Shown: positions 43,771-56,483 of the stretch, piece by piece
Layout of the letters: each line of letters starts with the position of its first letter
Position numbering within the stretch: position 1 is the first letter of the stretch
Assembly: GCF_008831285.2 (NCBI RefSeq)
Contig: NC_045150.1
Coordinates: forward strand, 13,003,868-13,067,867
DNA: 64,000 bases
DNA from: Nymphaea colorata
Lineage: Eukaryota; Streptophyta; Magnoliopsida; Nymphaeales; Nymphaeaceae
Direction of reading: 5' to 3'
The notes under the pieces: model-generated
What the model was told of the DNA's origin: nothing
Databases searched by the model: none
What the model saw: only the letters and a program-made list of their open reading frames with translations
Made by a program: the position numbers and the translations under genes

Positions 43771-45053
43771 CAAATGCTATACATGGTGATGCATAAGAAA
43801 GCAGTTCCCATGAACCGTCATAGATATATGGAATTGGATTGCGGATCTGATTATCTAAACCTCTGGGACTGCACAATTTCTTATAGCCAAGCAAGGATGT
43901 CAATTGGTCCAATTTGCGATTGATCAGACCCTGTTTCGATGTAGAATGGACTGGTAAAGAAAATGAGGTCACACAATCAGACCCGGTTTCGATGTAGAAT
44001 GGACTGGTAAAGAAAATGAGGTCACACAATCAAGGTTTCTATACAATTTGTACCAAAGCCGGATCATGACTCCAAGATCTGAAATGTTTACCATATTTCA
44101 CATGTAAATCCAGGATATTAGACTAGTACATGGACATGATTTGGTTTCAGAAAATGCAACAAGAGTCTGAACAATGCCCACCCGGACCTGATTATCATGG
44201 ACTCAGGAAGCCTGTTTCTAAACCTGAAACTGGTTCATATAGTGAAAATCTGGATCCCCAAATGGACCAAATCTAATTTGGTCAAGAAATTTGTGTCCAA
44301 CGGATCTCACTGGATATGGCTAGACCTGGATGTAAAACGGATATCATAACAATGACAGTCATTTATCAAATGAAATAGAAGTAGAATTTGTAGATCTATC
44401 TAAACATGAGAGTTGGCAGGCTAAGATCTAGATCCAGTGACGCCAAACTCCATGGCTGCATTTTGATGCAGCTTAGTTGTGAATATCAGCTCTGGGCCAA
44501 AGCTCTCCAGATCCAAGGAAGAATTGAAGATCAACCATGTCGAAATTAAAAAAAAATCTGCTGCAAAGTTTCCATACATCCCATATTGAAGAGCCTTTCT
44601 TTTGGAGAACAAGTTCTTGGATAGCACATCGATTGAGTCCAAGCTCACTGTAGGTCTAAAACAAATGGAAATGTAGGTCCAAAAGCAAAAGATGTAGAGG
44701 CCCCCTGCCACTTTGCAGGAGACTCTTAGGGGAGAACGAACAAGCTTGTTTGCATCAGAGTGAGCGAAGAAGTCCTATTTCATTTCACCACCCTTGTGAG
44801 AGCCGAAGCTCCCCTGCCCCCAAGGTCTAAGGCTGTGTCGCGAGTATTTGTTGATCCAAAAATCTACCAGATGTCGTGATCTCAGTTTCTCCTATTCAAA
44901 ACCAGGGGGTCTAAGGGGAATGAATGGGAGGGACAGATGATGAAGTTATGTAGTGATGGTGCCTCACACTTCAAGCTTAGCTCCGAACCTTTTGGGAATT
45001 GCGTCTAAGTGGAAGTTGAGGGCGACCAGTCCACCCCATAGTTACAGAAAATG
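43771..45053. repeat. Dispersed repeat R1, copy 2
   Basis: Closely similar to 2832-4063 and in the same orientation. It differs by scattered substitutions and by a private 53-bp tandem duplication at 43925-44030. The end at tagttacagaaaatgc is shared, and the flanks differ. Confidence 0.8.
43925..44030. repeat. 53-bp tandem duplication within R1 copy 2
   Basis: cagaccc(t/g)gtttcgatgtag... is present twice back to back. Copy 1 of R1 (near 2975) has it once. Confidence 0.9.
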
Positions 45054-45102
45054 CTTTGGGTACGGGTCTTCTGGATCAAATCCTGTTTTAACTGTGTGAA
45101 AT

Positions 45103-47700
45103 AGGATCATTTCAGATTTAAAATCCAATGATGGCGTTTGGATCTAAATCCTGTCCAACTCCAATTTTGTCATAAAAAGGTTCGATTTGGTAAAGAATTA
45201 GATCCGACCCATTTTCGAAAGAAGCTTCCCACCAATGGTAAGAAGTGCCGATGAAAAGGGTGAAGGTCAAAATGGGAATTAATGTTTTCCGAACAGCTAC
45301 TCGCCACACAAGATGCCATGGACAGAGTCGGACGTCACATGACTTGAAACATTTTTCTATTTTTTCTCATAATTTATTTTCACTCTCTGTATATCCACCT
45401 CTCTCTTCAAATATATTTTATATATTTGTACAAACAAATGAGATTTAATTTTCAAGAGAGCACAAAGAGATTTCTAAACTATTTTGACCATAATGATGAT
45501 TCAATTGTTGAGTTTGATGAGACTCAACACTTGGATCATAGAAGCCAACACGCATATGCACACACACACATATATATATATATAATATAAAAGATTTTAC
45601 AACATTTCAAAAAATCAATATTTTTTGTTTTTACATCATAAGAGTGCACCTGCATAAGACTTGGTTCCATTTGTAATCATCTAAACCTAATTAACTCAAG
45701 CCTTAGGTCTGACAGTTTTAAGAGGATCAACGTAACTAGTCGGGCTAGTGGATACTCATATTACATTGCCAATTTGATTTCCATGAGTTATACTCTCATG
45801 CATTCTATGGAGGTAAACTCAAGCAGCATCGAGCTCGCTACCCAATAACTTATTTTACTTTTAAATATACATTTTATTATAATTAATTATATTTATATAT
45901 TACATTATATTTTTATATATTTTATGTTCTTGTCGTAGCATAAGAAGTTGACACCTTAGGAGCTCCAAATAGTGACTATTCACCTACCAGCCGCTGCCCC
46001 CTTCCCTCTGGGATGGACAGTAGGTGGCTTCAATTATAACACAAAAAGGCTAGGAGACCAATCCTGAAATTTTCTGCAGAAAATCTTCAACATAAATTAT
46101 GCACCGAGAAAAACGCTAGTTGCAATCGATCGAGCCATGGCCATTTCATTCATCCACATATTTTGTTTGTCAAATCTAACAATACAGATACCCGATACAA
46201 AATAATATTTAAATTTCATCAAAATTAGACTTTTTTTTCTCAAGGGCACTAACACATAGTAAAACTTAGACACTTCAAAAAATATTGGACCTTTTAACTA
46301 TATCTGCAATAAAATTATATGAAGCACTATTAAATAATATGAAGCACTAATATACAATAAATCAAATCATGTCAGTCTGTGTGGGCAACTACCACTTTAT
46401 TTTAAGCTATTGTAAAAGTTTGATGTGTGAGAGGAAGGAAGAAGGTTGGTGGGAATTCAGTAATGTCACACCCGTGAACCTCCCATTAGGCAGCCGTGGA
46501 AAGCCAACGGGTCCGATCGACTGGGTCAATTATTGTCCGCATAATCCGATGCACCTTATATGGATCCCGAATTATCGGGACCAAGCTTTGGATTTGGAGT
46601 CACAATGAATTATTTGGATCCAATGTGGATTACTGGGCCAGTGGAACTGGATATGGGTTATCAGACGTTGGTCACGACCCGATCCTACTCACAGATCCAA
46701 ATGGAGGACAGATTGGTTTACTTTTATAAACTTGTGCTAAAGGTCCAGAGATGGCCGACTGGGAATCATTTGGTCATTAATTACAGTAGTCACCGTTTTT
46801 ATCCTTTTTTCTAGTTTTCAATTAGAAAAGTTTTACATTAATTTTTTCACTTTTTCTTACTTTCCAGGTTTTTCTTACTAAGACAACTCATGAGCAGCCA
46901 AAAGTTTGTCTGCTGAATTATGTAATCCAAAATAAAGGGGATCCAGCAAACCAAAGTAAAAAAGGGAGCAGAAGAAGGAGGGAAAAGCCCTTTTATATTG
47001 TGTTGTCTAAATAAGGCACTAATAAAGAAAAAAATACACAGGAAACAAACAGAAAATTCACCATTCCAGTCTAGATTATGAAATTTGTGCAACAAAACGT
47101 TTGACATTGACCACATTACATTTTCCATAGATGTCATTAACTTTCTTAAGGTCCTTCAAATCAGCTAACCTGCCAAGCAGATTGTTCGAATTCAAATTTG
47201 AATTTTATATTCCTAATTAACAAATAATGTATGCATAATGCACATGATTGTATATCGACATCAAAGCCTGAATAATGCCTTCATACATTCAACTGCTATC
47301 AGCGCTGTAATATTAGATTCCATTAATGAGTTTGTTGCCGATGATTCACCTACAACGCTTGATTCAATGCTATCTGATCCAATCCCTACCACCTCTCTCT
47401 CGCCCTCTCCCTCTTCATGTCTTTTGCTCTCTCAAGAGGAAAGCAAGGAACGAAGGAAAGGGTGAGGTGAAGGAATTTAAGTCTTACCAACGTTTTTAAA
47501 ATACTAGTATAAACTTTTACCGATGTTTCAGAAATGCCAGAAAAAGATTTTACCGACAGTTTTTAGACGCCTTGAAAAGTTTTTTTAGGATGCCAGTGAA
47601 TTTTTTTCAACATCTTCAGAATGTCTGTAAAAGTATCTTTGTATAGAATTTTGTATAGACTACAGTAAAAACTTACAGTGGTGTCCTTTTTATCAATGTT
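45103..47700. other. AT-rich intergenic DNA
   Basis: It includes a CA/TA microsatellite near 45560-45590. The segment 46440-46740 is GC-richer and has hairpin-capable phrases such as cccgaattatcggg, possibly an LTR remnant. No gene is supported. Confidence 0.45.
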
Positions 47701-47706
47701 TTTTCC

Positions 47707-48000
47707 ACCCACTTGATCGAGCTAGCCTTGACCGATTCCGGTGAGTCATGCGTTCCATTTTATACTTGTTCAACAGATGAAATTAGCAACTTGACCTCTC
47801 GAAAGTGTACAACAAGACAAATTGGCAATTCCTGTGCAAGGCGCTAAGATAGGTAAGATTTGATCACTGGTGCGTTGAATTGATTTATACTTACATCTCC
47901 ATTGCTTCTCAAGGGGGTCATTGATGGTAGAGAAAGAAAATTCTTCAATTGCCATAGAGGTTTTGGTCATGGTGATGTACTATTATCACCTTACTTGTTC
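47707..48000 (+). pseudogene. LINE remnant with reverse-transcriptase fragment, copy 1
   Basis: The stretch 47879-47999 encodes, with one-base breaks, GVIDGRE(R/S)KFFNCHRGFGHG and a following LSPYLF-like end. This is the palm segment of non-LTR reverse transcriptases (family form FxxxRGLRQGDPLSPYLF). The upstream part (cccacttgatcgagc, 47707 onward) and the RT part both recur at 56168-56945. The catalytic FADD box is not present. It is a short dead fragment. Confidence 0.7.
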
Positions 48001-50285
48001 ATAAACAAAGATGTGCTGCATCCCCAATCTATCATAAACAAATCAAAGTAGAAGGTTGGCATCACGATCAACTCAGCAAAGTCCAGAATCACAGCATTCA
48101 AGCCGTAGGGATGTCCCTCGTGGAGATTCAAACTTGCTTGGGATTGGAACTTGAAAGTGAACACATTCCGTTGGACGCGGGGCTATGCATGCGTCCAGAA
48201 GAGAAAGTCAAGTGCAAACTTATCAGTTGGAAGGCTAAATGCCTGTCATATACCGCCGGCCAATAACAACCAAAAATATCGCGTGTATCTTAAAAAATCG
48301 GCAAAATAAGCAAGATGCCTCTTGCTATAATCAGCCTATCAGGCCCTGATGAAGTGTACTATTATACAGAAAATAAATTGAAAAAAATATGTTATAGAAG
48401 ATTGAAGAAAGTGTATGATGCATAGAGCAAATTGAAGGCAGCACCTCAAATGCCATTTGTTTTCCCTCAAAATCGAAACCCTAAACTGTGTTTCTCCTTT
48501 CCAAACTAAAAAAAAAAGGATGCCTTCTAAATTGTCTCCCTGTCGCCTGCTCCACGACACAATTATCTTCTCTCTCCGTCCCTCATCTTCTCACTCACTC
48601 GCTTCTCGTTCTCTCTCTGTTCTTCATTGGTTTCTTACACACACAAGAAGATAGGAGGTGGCAGTAGGGATGAAAAGCCCTTTTCGACGGGAATAACAAA
48701 ACCGACCGACCTTAAAATGAATTTTTTTCAAAAACAATGCCTAGTCCACCATTTTTAAAGAGTTTCTCTCTCTTGTCATTAAAATTTTTCTATACACATA
48801 GTGCTCCGTTTGAAGGATAGTTTAAATCATCAACGTTTACAAGTCCTATTACTTTAAAGATTTATATCACTGACATTTGGTACGGTTAAAACCCATTAGT
48901 TATAATTAATATGAGTATTGGGAAATATTGATATGTTTCTAATAGTTTTATGTTGTTTTGTTATTTATCCTCTTTTTTTTTTGGTTTTAGATAGATATAT
49001 TGTATACTTTCTATGATTCAATATGTTTTAAATTTTCTAATTTTAACAACTAAAATATATAGTTAAGTTATTAATTTAATAGCAAATAAAAAGTTTTTTT
49101 CAATACATAACAATATTTGATACAAATATTGTTTAAAACTTTTTCCTTAAAGTGGTTTACACAAGCCAATATAAGTCGATGCGTATTAGGTGACCGATCC
49201 ACGCTTCAGGTCCGATATTTATTTTATAAATATTAAAAATATTGATTGGATACTATATGAAAAATAAGGCTGAATATTGTCCTTAATTTACCCCCACCCC
49301 CATCAACAGTAAACCAGTCAAAGGTTGCCACCGATATATAACCAAAAGCAAACCGCATGGATCTCATGGTCGTCGCCTTCTGTGCAAATTGATACGGAAA
49401 TGGGTACCTTGGAAGTCGCTTTCTGCTTCGAACGTGACGTCGATCCTTCGGTATCCTTTCCCATCTCTTTGGGGTGAATAAGAGGTATTAATTCCACCAC
49501 CCGGAAAAGGGTCAAAGGTCCCCCAATTCTCTCAGTCTTTGGGATTCTGAGTTGTGTCGGTGTCAGCGATAGCAACGGTGCACCCTTCAACTTGAATGTC
49601 ACGCCCTACCACTTTATGACACAGAAACATAACGTCCTTCCCACCTCTTACCATGACTCCTTTCCCTTTATCATCCTGCAACTTCCGAGGGATGAAAGCT
49701 CCACTAGCGGAGATCCATATAATCTCTTTCGGTTCAGTCATTGCCTCATCACTTTCTGCTTGTTTGAAGATTATCCAAGAATTATCATGCCCCTCGGCCT
49801 TAACCTGGGTTACTCTATAAGACCGTGGCATGCATCCCTCAACACTAACAGTAGTGTAAGTGTTGCCTCGGCGAGGCACATTGGGGAGAGAAAAACATAC
49901 CGTCACCGACCATGTCCATAACGACCATGACCATGTCCATACCAACCATGTCCATGTCCATAGTCTGTGTGGAGATTTGGAGTGGAAAGAGTCAATCGGG
50001 CTGTCCAGAAACGATGAGATATTCACAATGTTTGAATTTGGCCTCCTGGTACGTGCACATTTAAAATAAGATTAGATGTAGACTATATACATGCACATTT
50101 AATATGATATATATATTTGATATGAGCACATATAAACGACAATCAGCCATGGTACATGTACACAATCGAAGCGAACCTACCTACAAAGCAGTTTAAGCGG
50201 TTGGGCCTAAAGATGAAAACTTTTGTGCAGGACACTTACTAAATATAGCGGCCGAGCTATTACCTGGCTTAGGGCCACTCAAGCT
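48001..50285. other. Intergenic DNA with an unassigned minus-strand open stretch
   Basis: Mostly AT-rich. On the minus strand two overlapping frames (49318-49602 and 49532-50026) share one reading with a possible frameshift, and include SDEAMTEPKEIIWISASGAF and RIGGPLTLFRVVELIPLIHP. I do not recognise a family. Near 49905-49965 a short hexamer-like repeat of ccatgaccatgtccat gives GH-rich or WTW-rich peptides depending on frame. Confidence 0.35.
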
Positions 50286-50640
50286 GATAAGATGGTCGCC
50301 AATCTTGGCCTAACTAACAGGTATGTAAAGGCAAAATAGGGTAAGGTTGGACAACGGATAAGATGGTCGCCAATCTTGGCCTAACTGACAGGTATGTAAA
50401 GGCAAAATAGGGTAAGGTTAGACAACGGATAAGATGGTCGCCAATCTTGGCCTAACTGACAGGTGTGTAAAGGCAAAATAGGGTAAGGTTGGACAATGGA
50501 TAAGATGGTCGCCAATCTTGGCCTAACTGACAGGTATGTAAAGGCAAAATAGGGTAAGGTTAGACAACGGATAAGATGGTCGTCAATCTTGGCCTAACTA
50601 ACAGGTATGTAAAGGCAAAATAGGGTAAGGTTGGACAACA
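50286..50640. repeat. 71-bp minisatellite, five copies
   Basis: The unit gataagatggtcgccaatct... starts at 50286, 50357, 50428, 50499 and 50570, exactly 71 bp apart. The base in aaggtt(G/A)gacaa alternates G, A, G, A, G along the array, which suggests a dimeric 142-bp higher-order unit. Confidence 0.95.
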
Positions 50641-51126
50641 GGCCTGGGCTACCACTGGGTACCCAGTACCCAGCCTGATTCAAACTCGGTCCAAGCAGAA
50701 AAAAGAGCACCAGGCCGGCCTGATGCCCAGGCTTATTGAACACCCTACTCTTGTTAAGAAGCTGGCAGGTCACACCCTTGATTATGGGCCACACGGCCCC
50801 AATAATTTCGGGGTTCTGTTTACATGGATTGAGTTAGATTCAACTTATTTAGAAAAAAAAAGGAACTTTAGTCCAGAAACCAACTCCATGCTCAGCGCTT
50901 CTACGCCATCAAAAGAGGCACGCAAGCGATAGCATATGAAAGGTCACCTAAACAACGCACCCGAGTGAACACTCATATTGCTCCACTTTGTAAGGTATTA
51001 ATAAGACGACCAAGAGAAAAAGATTTTTACTTTCTACTCTATTGTATTGTGATCGATAAAACAGAATGCAGGCCAACAAGAAGTTTATGAAAACGATATT
51101 GATATATAAATGTGTAAAGAAATTAC
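50641..51126. other. Intergenic DNA downstream of the TNL pseudogene
   Basis: The start is GC-rich with a short inverted repeat around ctgggtacccag. The rest is plain sequence. No gene was seen. Confidence 0.5.
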
Positions 51127-53794
51127 CTTCATCATGTCATTCATGTTCCTTAGTGCTTTACAGTAGTGGAGTGCCAGGGACTCTAGACATCTCAGTTTGC
51201 TAAGGCCAGGAGCATCTATAAGATGGCTGCATCCGCTCAGACATAAATGTCGCAGGGCTTGCAAATCTGAAATGTCTGGGATGGTCTTCATCCGCGCAAT
51301 TGCTGATTTCCAGCTCTTGCAGGTTTGTCAACAGGCCAACAGACTCCAGAAGTCTTTGCATATACCCTTGGCTTAATTGGAGCACCTTTAAAGACGTCAA
51401 CCTGCCAATCTCTTCTGGGAGTTCTTCTAGCGACCAACACGAGCGAAGGACGAGCTTCTCCAAAGAACTTAGGCGACAGATGCTATCAGGTATGTTCTTT
51501 AGAGAACCACAGTCTCCCAAGTTCAAGCACACCAACTTGTTGAGATCGCCAATCGATTCATGGACTCGACCCAGCTTGGCTCACCCTTCAAATACCAATT
51601 TGGTTGCATTTGCAATCAGCCTAAAATGGGGGGTGCTCTTGAGGTTCTTGCAATTCTTGAGAATAAGGACTTTCAATTGGCTGAAGGTCCGCGAGTAGTT
51701 CGCCTCCTGGGGCAAACTACTAGTCACACTTGGACCTAGAAACTCCTCTATGATGCTCTCTGTCAGGTCGAGCACTACAATGTTCACAACATCAAAGTCG
51801 ATGGTTGGCAATGATTTCAACGGACATTGCCACCACCTCAGGAACTGCAACGATTTGGGTAGATCCTGATACAAGCCCTCCATCCTTACCAAGCTTGTAT
51901 AAAGTATTCTCAGGTTCTCCATGTTTCTAAACGACGTCGTTTTTAAAGGTGGAATGTGCTGCCGGCCGTGACGGTGGAAAATAATGGCTTCAACCTTCTT
52001 TGTTCCCTAGGATAGGAAAGATCACGAGAAAGAAAGAAAAAAAATGAGCTCCTTGATAAAATGAAAACGTCGAAGCACTGCAAGTGATGTTGTATGATTT
52101 CTGCTAAAGCTTTCTGCCAAAAGAAGTCAGAATTTAAATTTAGAGCTTTATGCAAACTATCAGCAGGAATAGGAGATCAGCTATCGAAGTCTACAATTTT
52201 CAGCTCCACATGGTTATGCTCAAGAAAAAGTAAAATTAGAAGTTGGAGGTTTGAGCCTTCCAGTATCAAGTTTTGACAGGATAATTTTCAGAAAGCTATG
52301 ACAACATAATTATAAGGTTGAGGAGGATTCTGGAGAAGCACCCCCACACCCCTTTTTTCCTACCTCCAAGGGTTGCTTCAATGTTTGAATTGTGGAGATG
52401 TGGAATAGCAACCACACAAACAATGAACTAATCAGTTAGAAACTCGATCAGCCATACTATACTATGCTCCAAAAAGGAGAATAACAAAATTTTGGCCAGA
52501 TGCCAAATAAAGCAACAATCGATAGTAGGCACTGCTGATCAACTATGTTCCATTTGTCCACCATACATGCGACTTCCAAGCACGAGTATTCATCATAAAT
52601 AAAGAGAAAGAAGAGAAAATGAAGAACGTGTAGAAAGCTCATACTTACGTTTCCTGGTTGTAGCATTTGTAATGTTTGTTATTTTCCCAAACCTGCTTGC
52701 GTGCTTCTTCTTTTGGACAATATTTCTCCTCATGTCTCGTATTTGATCATGCATTTAAAATGTGCCATGCTCATTCATTCTGATTAGAAATTTACGCTGC
52801 AACTCTGCAATTGCATTAGTTGGGTAAAGTTCGGAACCTTCCGACATGTGCATTGCGTATTGTTTCTTCTTTTTCCTTTCTTCACATCTCTTGAACTCCC
52901 CTAGGTAAGCATCCTCCCAACAACAATAAAACATGTTATGTCAAGAATATGCGTCGTCTTTTCTTATCAAGGCTTTTAAGCTTATCTCTAACCTCTTATG
53001 GACGTCTTTATGTTGATCTTGTTTTAATTGCTCCAGATTTGACTCCCATTCTTTAATGGATTTAAAGTCAGAGAAAGGCTCCAAATACTTGGAGGCCAGA
53101 GGTATCCCACCAGCAACTGACACAACTTCCTTCGACAATTCACCTCTCCAATCTGATTTTGGCTGGGTTGCTCAAACGCATGCTGACTGAAAAGTTTAGG
53201 CGATTGGGCATGATCCAATTTCGGAACCTCATATATGATCTTCTATCGTCCCTTAAGATGTCTTCATCTCTAGAAGTGACATTGATTATGCTTTCGCCAC
53301 TGAACCAACCTGACCGGCTGCCGACTAGGGCATCGAACTGGTCTTTATGATCAACATCGTCGAGAACTACAAGTACTTTCATGGCCTCCAAGTCGTTCTT
53401 GGATCTTGGTGATGCCCTCGTCCTTGTTGTTTATTCTCACTTCTCCTCCAAGGACCTCATCAAGCATCTGCTTCTGCAAAACAACTATTCCATTTCCATT
53501 CTTCTGCTTTGATACTTCGTGGACATTGCAAGGAAGCTGCGGTTCTCGAAGCTGGAACAGTTCTCGCTGACATTGTGTTGCTTTAATAATCTGTTGTAGA
53601 CTGCTTTGGCAAGGGTTGTCTTCCAATGCCGCCTATCCCACATATCCCAACCATTCTAACTTTCCTATCCAACCGTTTGATCGCCTCTTTCAAGCGAGAA
53701 TTAAGATCTGTAGGATAGTCGCACGTGAACAGGTATTTAGGGATCACTTCTTAATCCTTTCCAAATGCACATTATAAGATCTCCTTCGTCGTGC
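51127..53794 (-). pseudogene. TIR-NBS-LRR (TNL) resistance gene, NB-ARC and LRR exons, degraded
   Basis: NB-ARC exon (52649-53794): linker YLFTCDYPTDLNSRLKEAIK, P-loop MVGICGIGGIG(K) near 53625-53660, kinase-2 KVLVVLDDVDH, RNBS-B SIINVTSRDEDIL, GLPL form VAGGIPLA, then IAELQRKFLIRM and MHDQIRDM. After an intron, the LRR exon (51127-51958) reads FRNMENLRILYTS, SLQFLRWWQCPLKSLPT and repeats such as LNLGDCGSLKNIPDSICRLS and LEELPEEIGRLTSLKVLQLS. TNLs are intracellular immune receptors. Damage includes stops before the P-loop (near 53750-53780), one base missing in the P-loop Lys codon, frameshifts near 53540, 53390, 53210 and 52930, a stop before MHDQIRDM, TGA for Cys near 51590, and a frameshift near 51290. 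No TIR exon was seen upstream. Confidence 0.88.
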
Positions 53795-56160
53795 CTATAA
53801 TGAATTAATAAGCCACCAATAATTAGTGAAAGAAAGCTTCATCCATACATGTCCCATTTGAATAAAGTTCCAGCTTTATCACAATCCACAAGGAATAGAT
53901 CAACCCAAATCAGATATAATATCACAAGTAAAGACAGAGTAGGTGCAAAAGTTAGATGTGAGATACATCTGAAACAATCTTAGTCATTTGGTCTTTTCTA
54001 GACAAATGGTTGAGCAAAATTGAATGGGAAAAAGTTAGAAAAAATATACTTTTTTCTCCATCTTTTTCTTAATTCCATGATTGAATTATCCAGCACCAAC
54101 TTGTTGCTTCTCTCTCTCTCTTTCTCAATGATAAGATGAGATGCATAGGCGTGGATACTTGCTGTAATGAAAATAAACCTTCTTCAAATTAGGAGACCCC
54201 ATGGAGAGGTGGCGATGTACAACATTGTTGTTTACATGTCGTCAGAAATTTCAACAGGAAATGGAATGCTATTCTAAACACTAGAGTGAGAAGAAGGGGG
54301 GGGTGCATCGGGAGAGAAAGGTGGCTAAGAGCATACCCATTTGCATCCTTTAGGTTGAACCCGATATATTTCCAGCCTCAAGCAAAATTTTTTTTGAAGC
54401 TTTCCTCGAAGAAGTTGATTGGAGAGGTTAGATGCATGATGGCTTGTACTGCTTTCATCATCCAACCTCTCATGCTACACTTACTACGCCACATGACCAC
54501 TCGCTTTGGCATAATCGTCTTGGATACCTTTTCTAATGAAAAACTTTCTCAATGATCTAAAGACCGTAGTTTCATATTTATAATACAATTATGTTTGTGA
54601 TGCATGTTATCGTGCCAAAATGACTTGTTTGGCTTTTTCGGACAATTACGTTAAGAGTTTATTTCCTTCTGAACTTATTCATTCATCACTCTTTCTTCAC
54701 ATGAGTTATCAAAGTGGTTTGTCACACCACATTTCTTGTAGTATTTCATTGCTATTTCATACTTAATGGAGAGCTGAAGAACCCGATTTTCTCCAAGTTC
54801 TAGTTTCATATTTGGAATTGTGGAACCTTAGGGGGATTTCTATTTAGTCCATGCAAACCCATGTCTAGTGGTTGGCCTAGTGAAAGAATCCACATCAATG
54901 AATGCTGCACCGATGGAATCTATAAAGTCAAAGACACGGTTCACCACAGTCAAATACAACATATAATTTCTACATGTTGTATTATTTGACCCATATGCAC
55001 ACACAGTTGGAGCTTCTAATATTTAGTGGCATTCATTGTGTCCAGTGGTTTTGCTATCAATAGATGGCTTGCCCACAAACCACCTGCCAGTGACGTGATG
55101 AGACAAATGTTTCCTCAAGTGAAGCCCTGACAATGAACAGCTCTTGGCCATGACGTGAACTTGATGTCTGCTAACCTTGTAAGAGTCATCGCAAGAAGGA
55201 CAACACGAAGCCGTAAACCAGTCTTCCCTTTCCCATTCCTTCAGTCAAAGTAGCAAAAGCAAAGTAATGAAAGAGGCAAGTGATCTTGCAATAGGAATCT
55301 TTTGAAATAAGCAAATGAGGCTTACCATTGATATCTTGCCACTCCAAGGGTAGTATATCTTCATCCGCCATGATATTTTCCTCCACCATTACCTAAGATC
55401 GTCTGACATTTCTTCGCTCAACTATGGCCATTTCCCTCACATTGGTTCTACAGCCGTCCATCACAAACGGGATCATTTGGTCATGTAAAGCAATCTCCAT
55501 ATTGTGCTTCCCCAAATCATGCTAGGAGGTTCTTCCATTTCCTCCTTACCAGAAGCCACTATAGTGGGTGCTTGGATGAGGCTTAGTCAAGAAACCCTTG
55601 GAGAGAGATTTTCTCTCTCCATGATTTTTTTTTTAAATTTAGGTCCCGTCAAGAAGAAGGCTGGGTTTTCAATTGCTGAGTGCACTATATTTTCTCTGAG
55701 CCACATAAATTGATTCCACAAATAGGGCTACATAGTGAGTCGATCTAGTTTGGTTTCCACTCAAACTCGCTGCACAACTTGGCTGGAGCTCAGCTCATTC
55801 CTTGAACGAGTCGAGCTTGAGCTTGATTCTAAGTCTGAGTTTGTAGATGAGTGGAGCTTGGGAGGAATTTGCTCCAACAGCCATAAGGTGTCTACACTCG
55901 TTCTTCAATTATTAAAGTTTAACCATTTTAATTTCTAAAAGATAATTACTAGAAAACTATATCTGACTTCATTAGCAAATTAAGTTTTTCCCTAGAAAAT
56001 TTTTATGACATTGATAATGATAGAAAAACTTTAAGATTTAGTTGGTATATTGGTAGTGACGTAGTTGACTGTGCTGAGTCATTCATCAATGCCAGGTCAG
56101 CCAACCTAATTGGGCTTAAACAAATTAAAGTCATTAACTTGACGTGACTTAGCTGACCAT
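53795..56160. other. Intergenic DNA upstream of the TNL pseudogene
   Basis: I looked for the TIR exon on the minus strand and found none. The frames 54286-54555 (+) and 55186-55389 (-) are not recognised. A CT run lies near 54110-54126. The stretch 55730-55870 is rich in gagct/agctc phrases. Confidence 0.4.
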
Positions 56161-56167
56161 TAACTTC

Positions 56168-56240
56168 AGCCCACTTGATCGAGCGAGCCTTGACTGATTC
56201 ATGTGAGTCATGAGTTCAATTTTCTATATATTGAAGGGAT
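56168..56240. repeat. Repeat segment shared with 47707-47780
   Basis: cccacttgatcgagc(g/t)agccttgac(t/c)gattc(...)gtgagtcatg is present at both sites, followed by a diverged gatgaaatta. It marks the left edge of the duplicated LINE-associated segment. Confidence 0.7.
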
Positions 56241-56322
56241 GAAATTAAGTGGTGAGTGGCTATAATCAGCTGCCAAAGAGCCAAGATCTTTTTTTTCAGC
56301 AAATGATGGTTGCAAGTCGGTT

Positions 56323-56483
56323 GCATTCAGTGATGCGAATTGGGGTGCATGCAGAGATACAATACGCTCGATCACTGGCTACTGTATTTACTTAGGAGGA
56401 GCCTTGGTTTCATTGAAAACGAAGAAATAGAACATTGTGTCAAGATCTTTGGCCGAAGCAGAATATAAGGCCTTGGCAAGCAA
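56323..56483 (+). pseudogene. Ty1/copia RNase H fragment
   Basis: The frame reads SDANWGACRDTIRSITGYCI, YLGGALVSLKTKK, a TAG stop, then IVSRSLAEAEYKALAS. This matches the copia RNase H stretch (SDADWAGCxDTRRSTTGYC...SRSSAEAEYRALA). Both neighbours lack copia sequence, so it is an isolated shard lying between the two LINE-related segments. Confidence 0.85.

Larger units (their letters stand above)
39627..45102. repeat. 5.5-kb block, first copy of a near-identical pair
   Basis: It matches 58531-64000 base for base as far as I compared, apart from eight single-base homopolymer length differences. The offset drifts from 18904 to 18898, consistent with them. The second copy starts exactly at the assembly gap and runs to the window end. 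See the finding on false duplication. Confidence 0.95.

Noticed and set aside
54286-54555. 89-codon plus-strand frame upstream of the TNL pseudogene
   Set aside because: It was considered as a possible TIR exon on the other strand. Neither strand shows TIR motifs, and the plus-strand peptide is unassigned.
55735-55938. 67-codon frame in a gagct-rich stretch
   Set aside because: The sequence has the character of a short repetitive motif, and no domain is visible.
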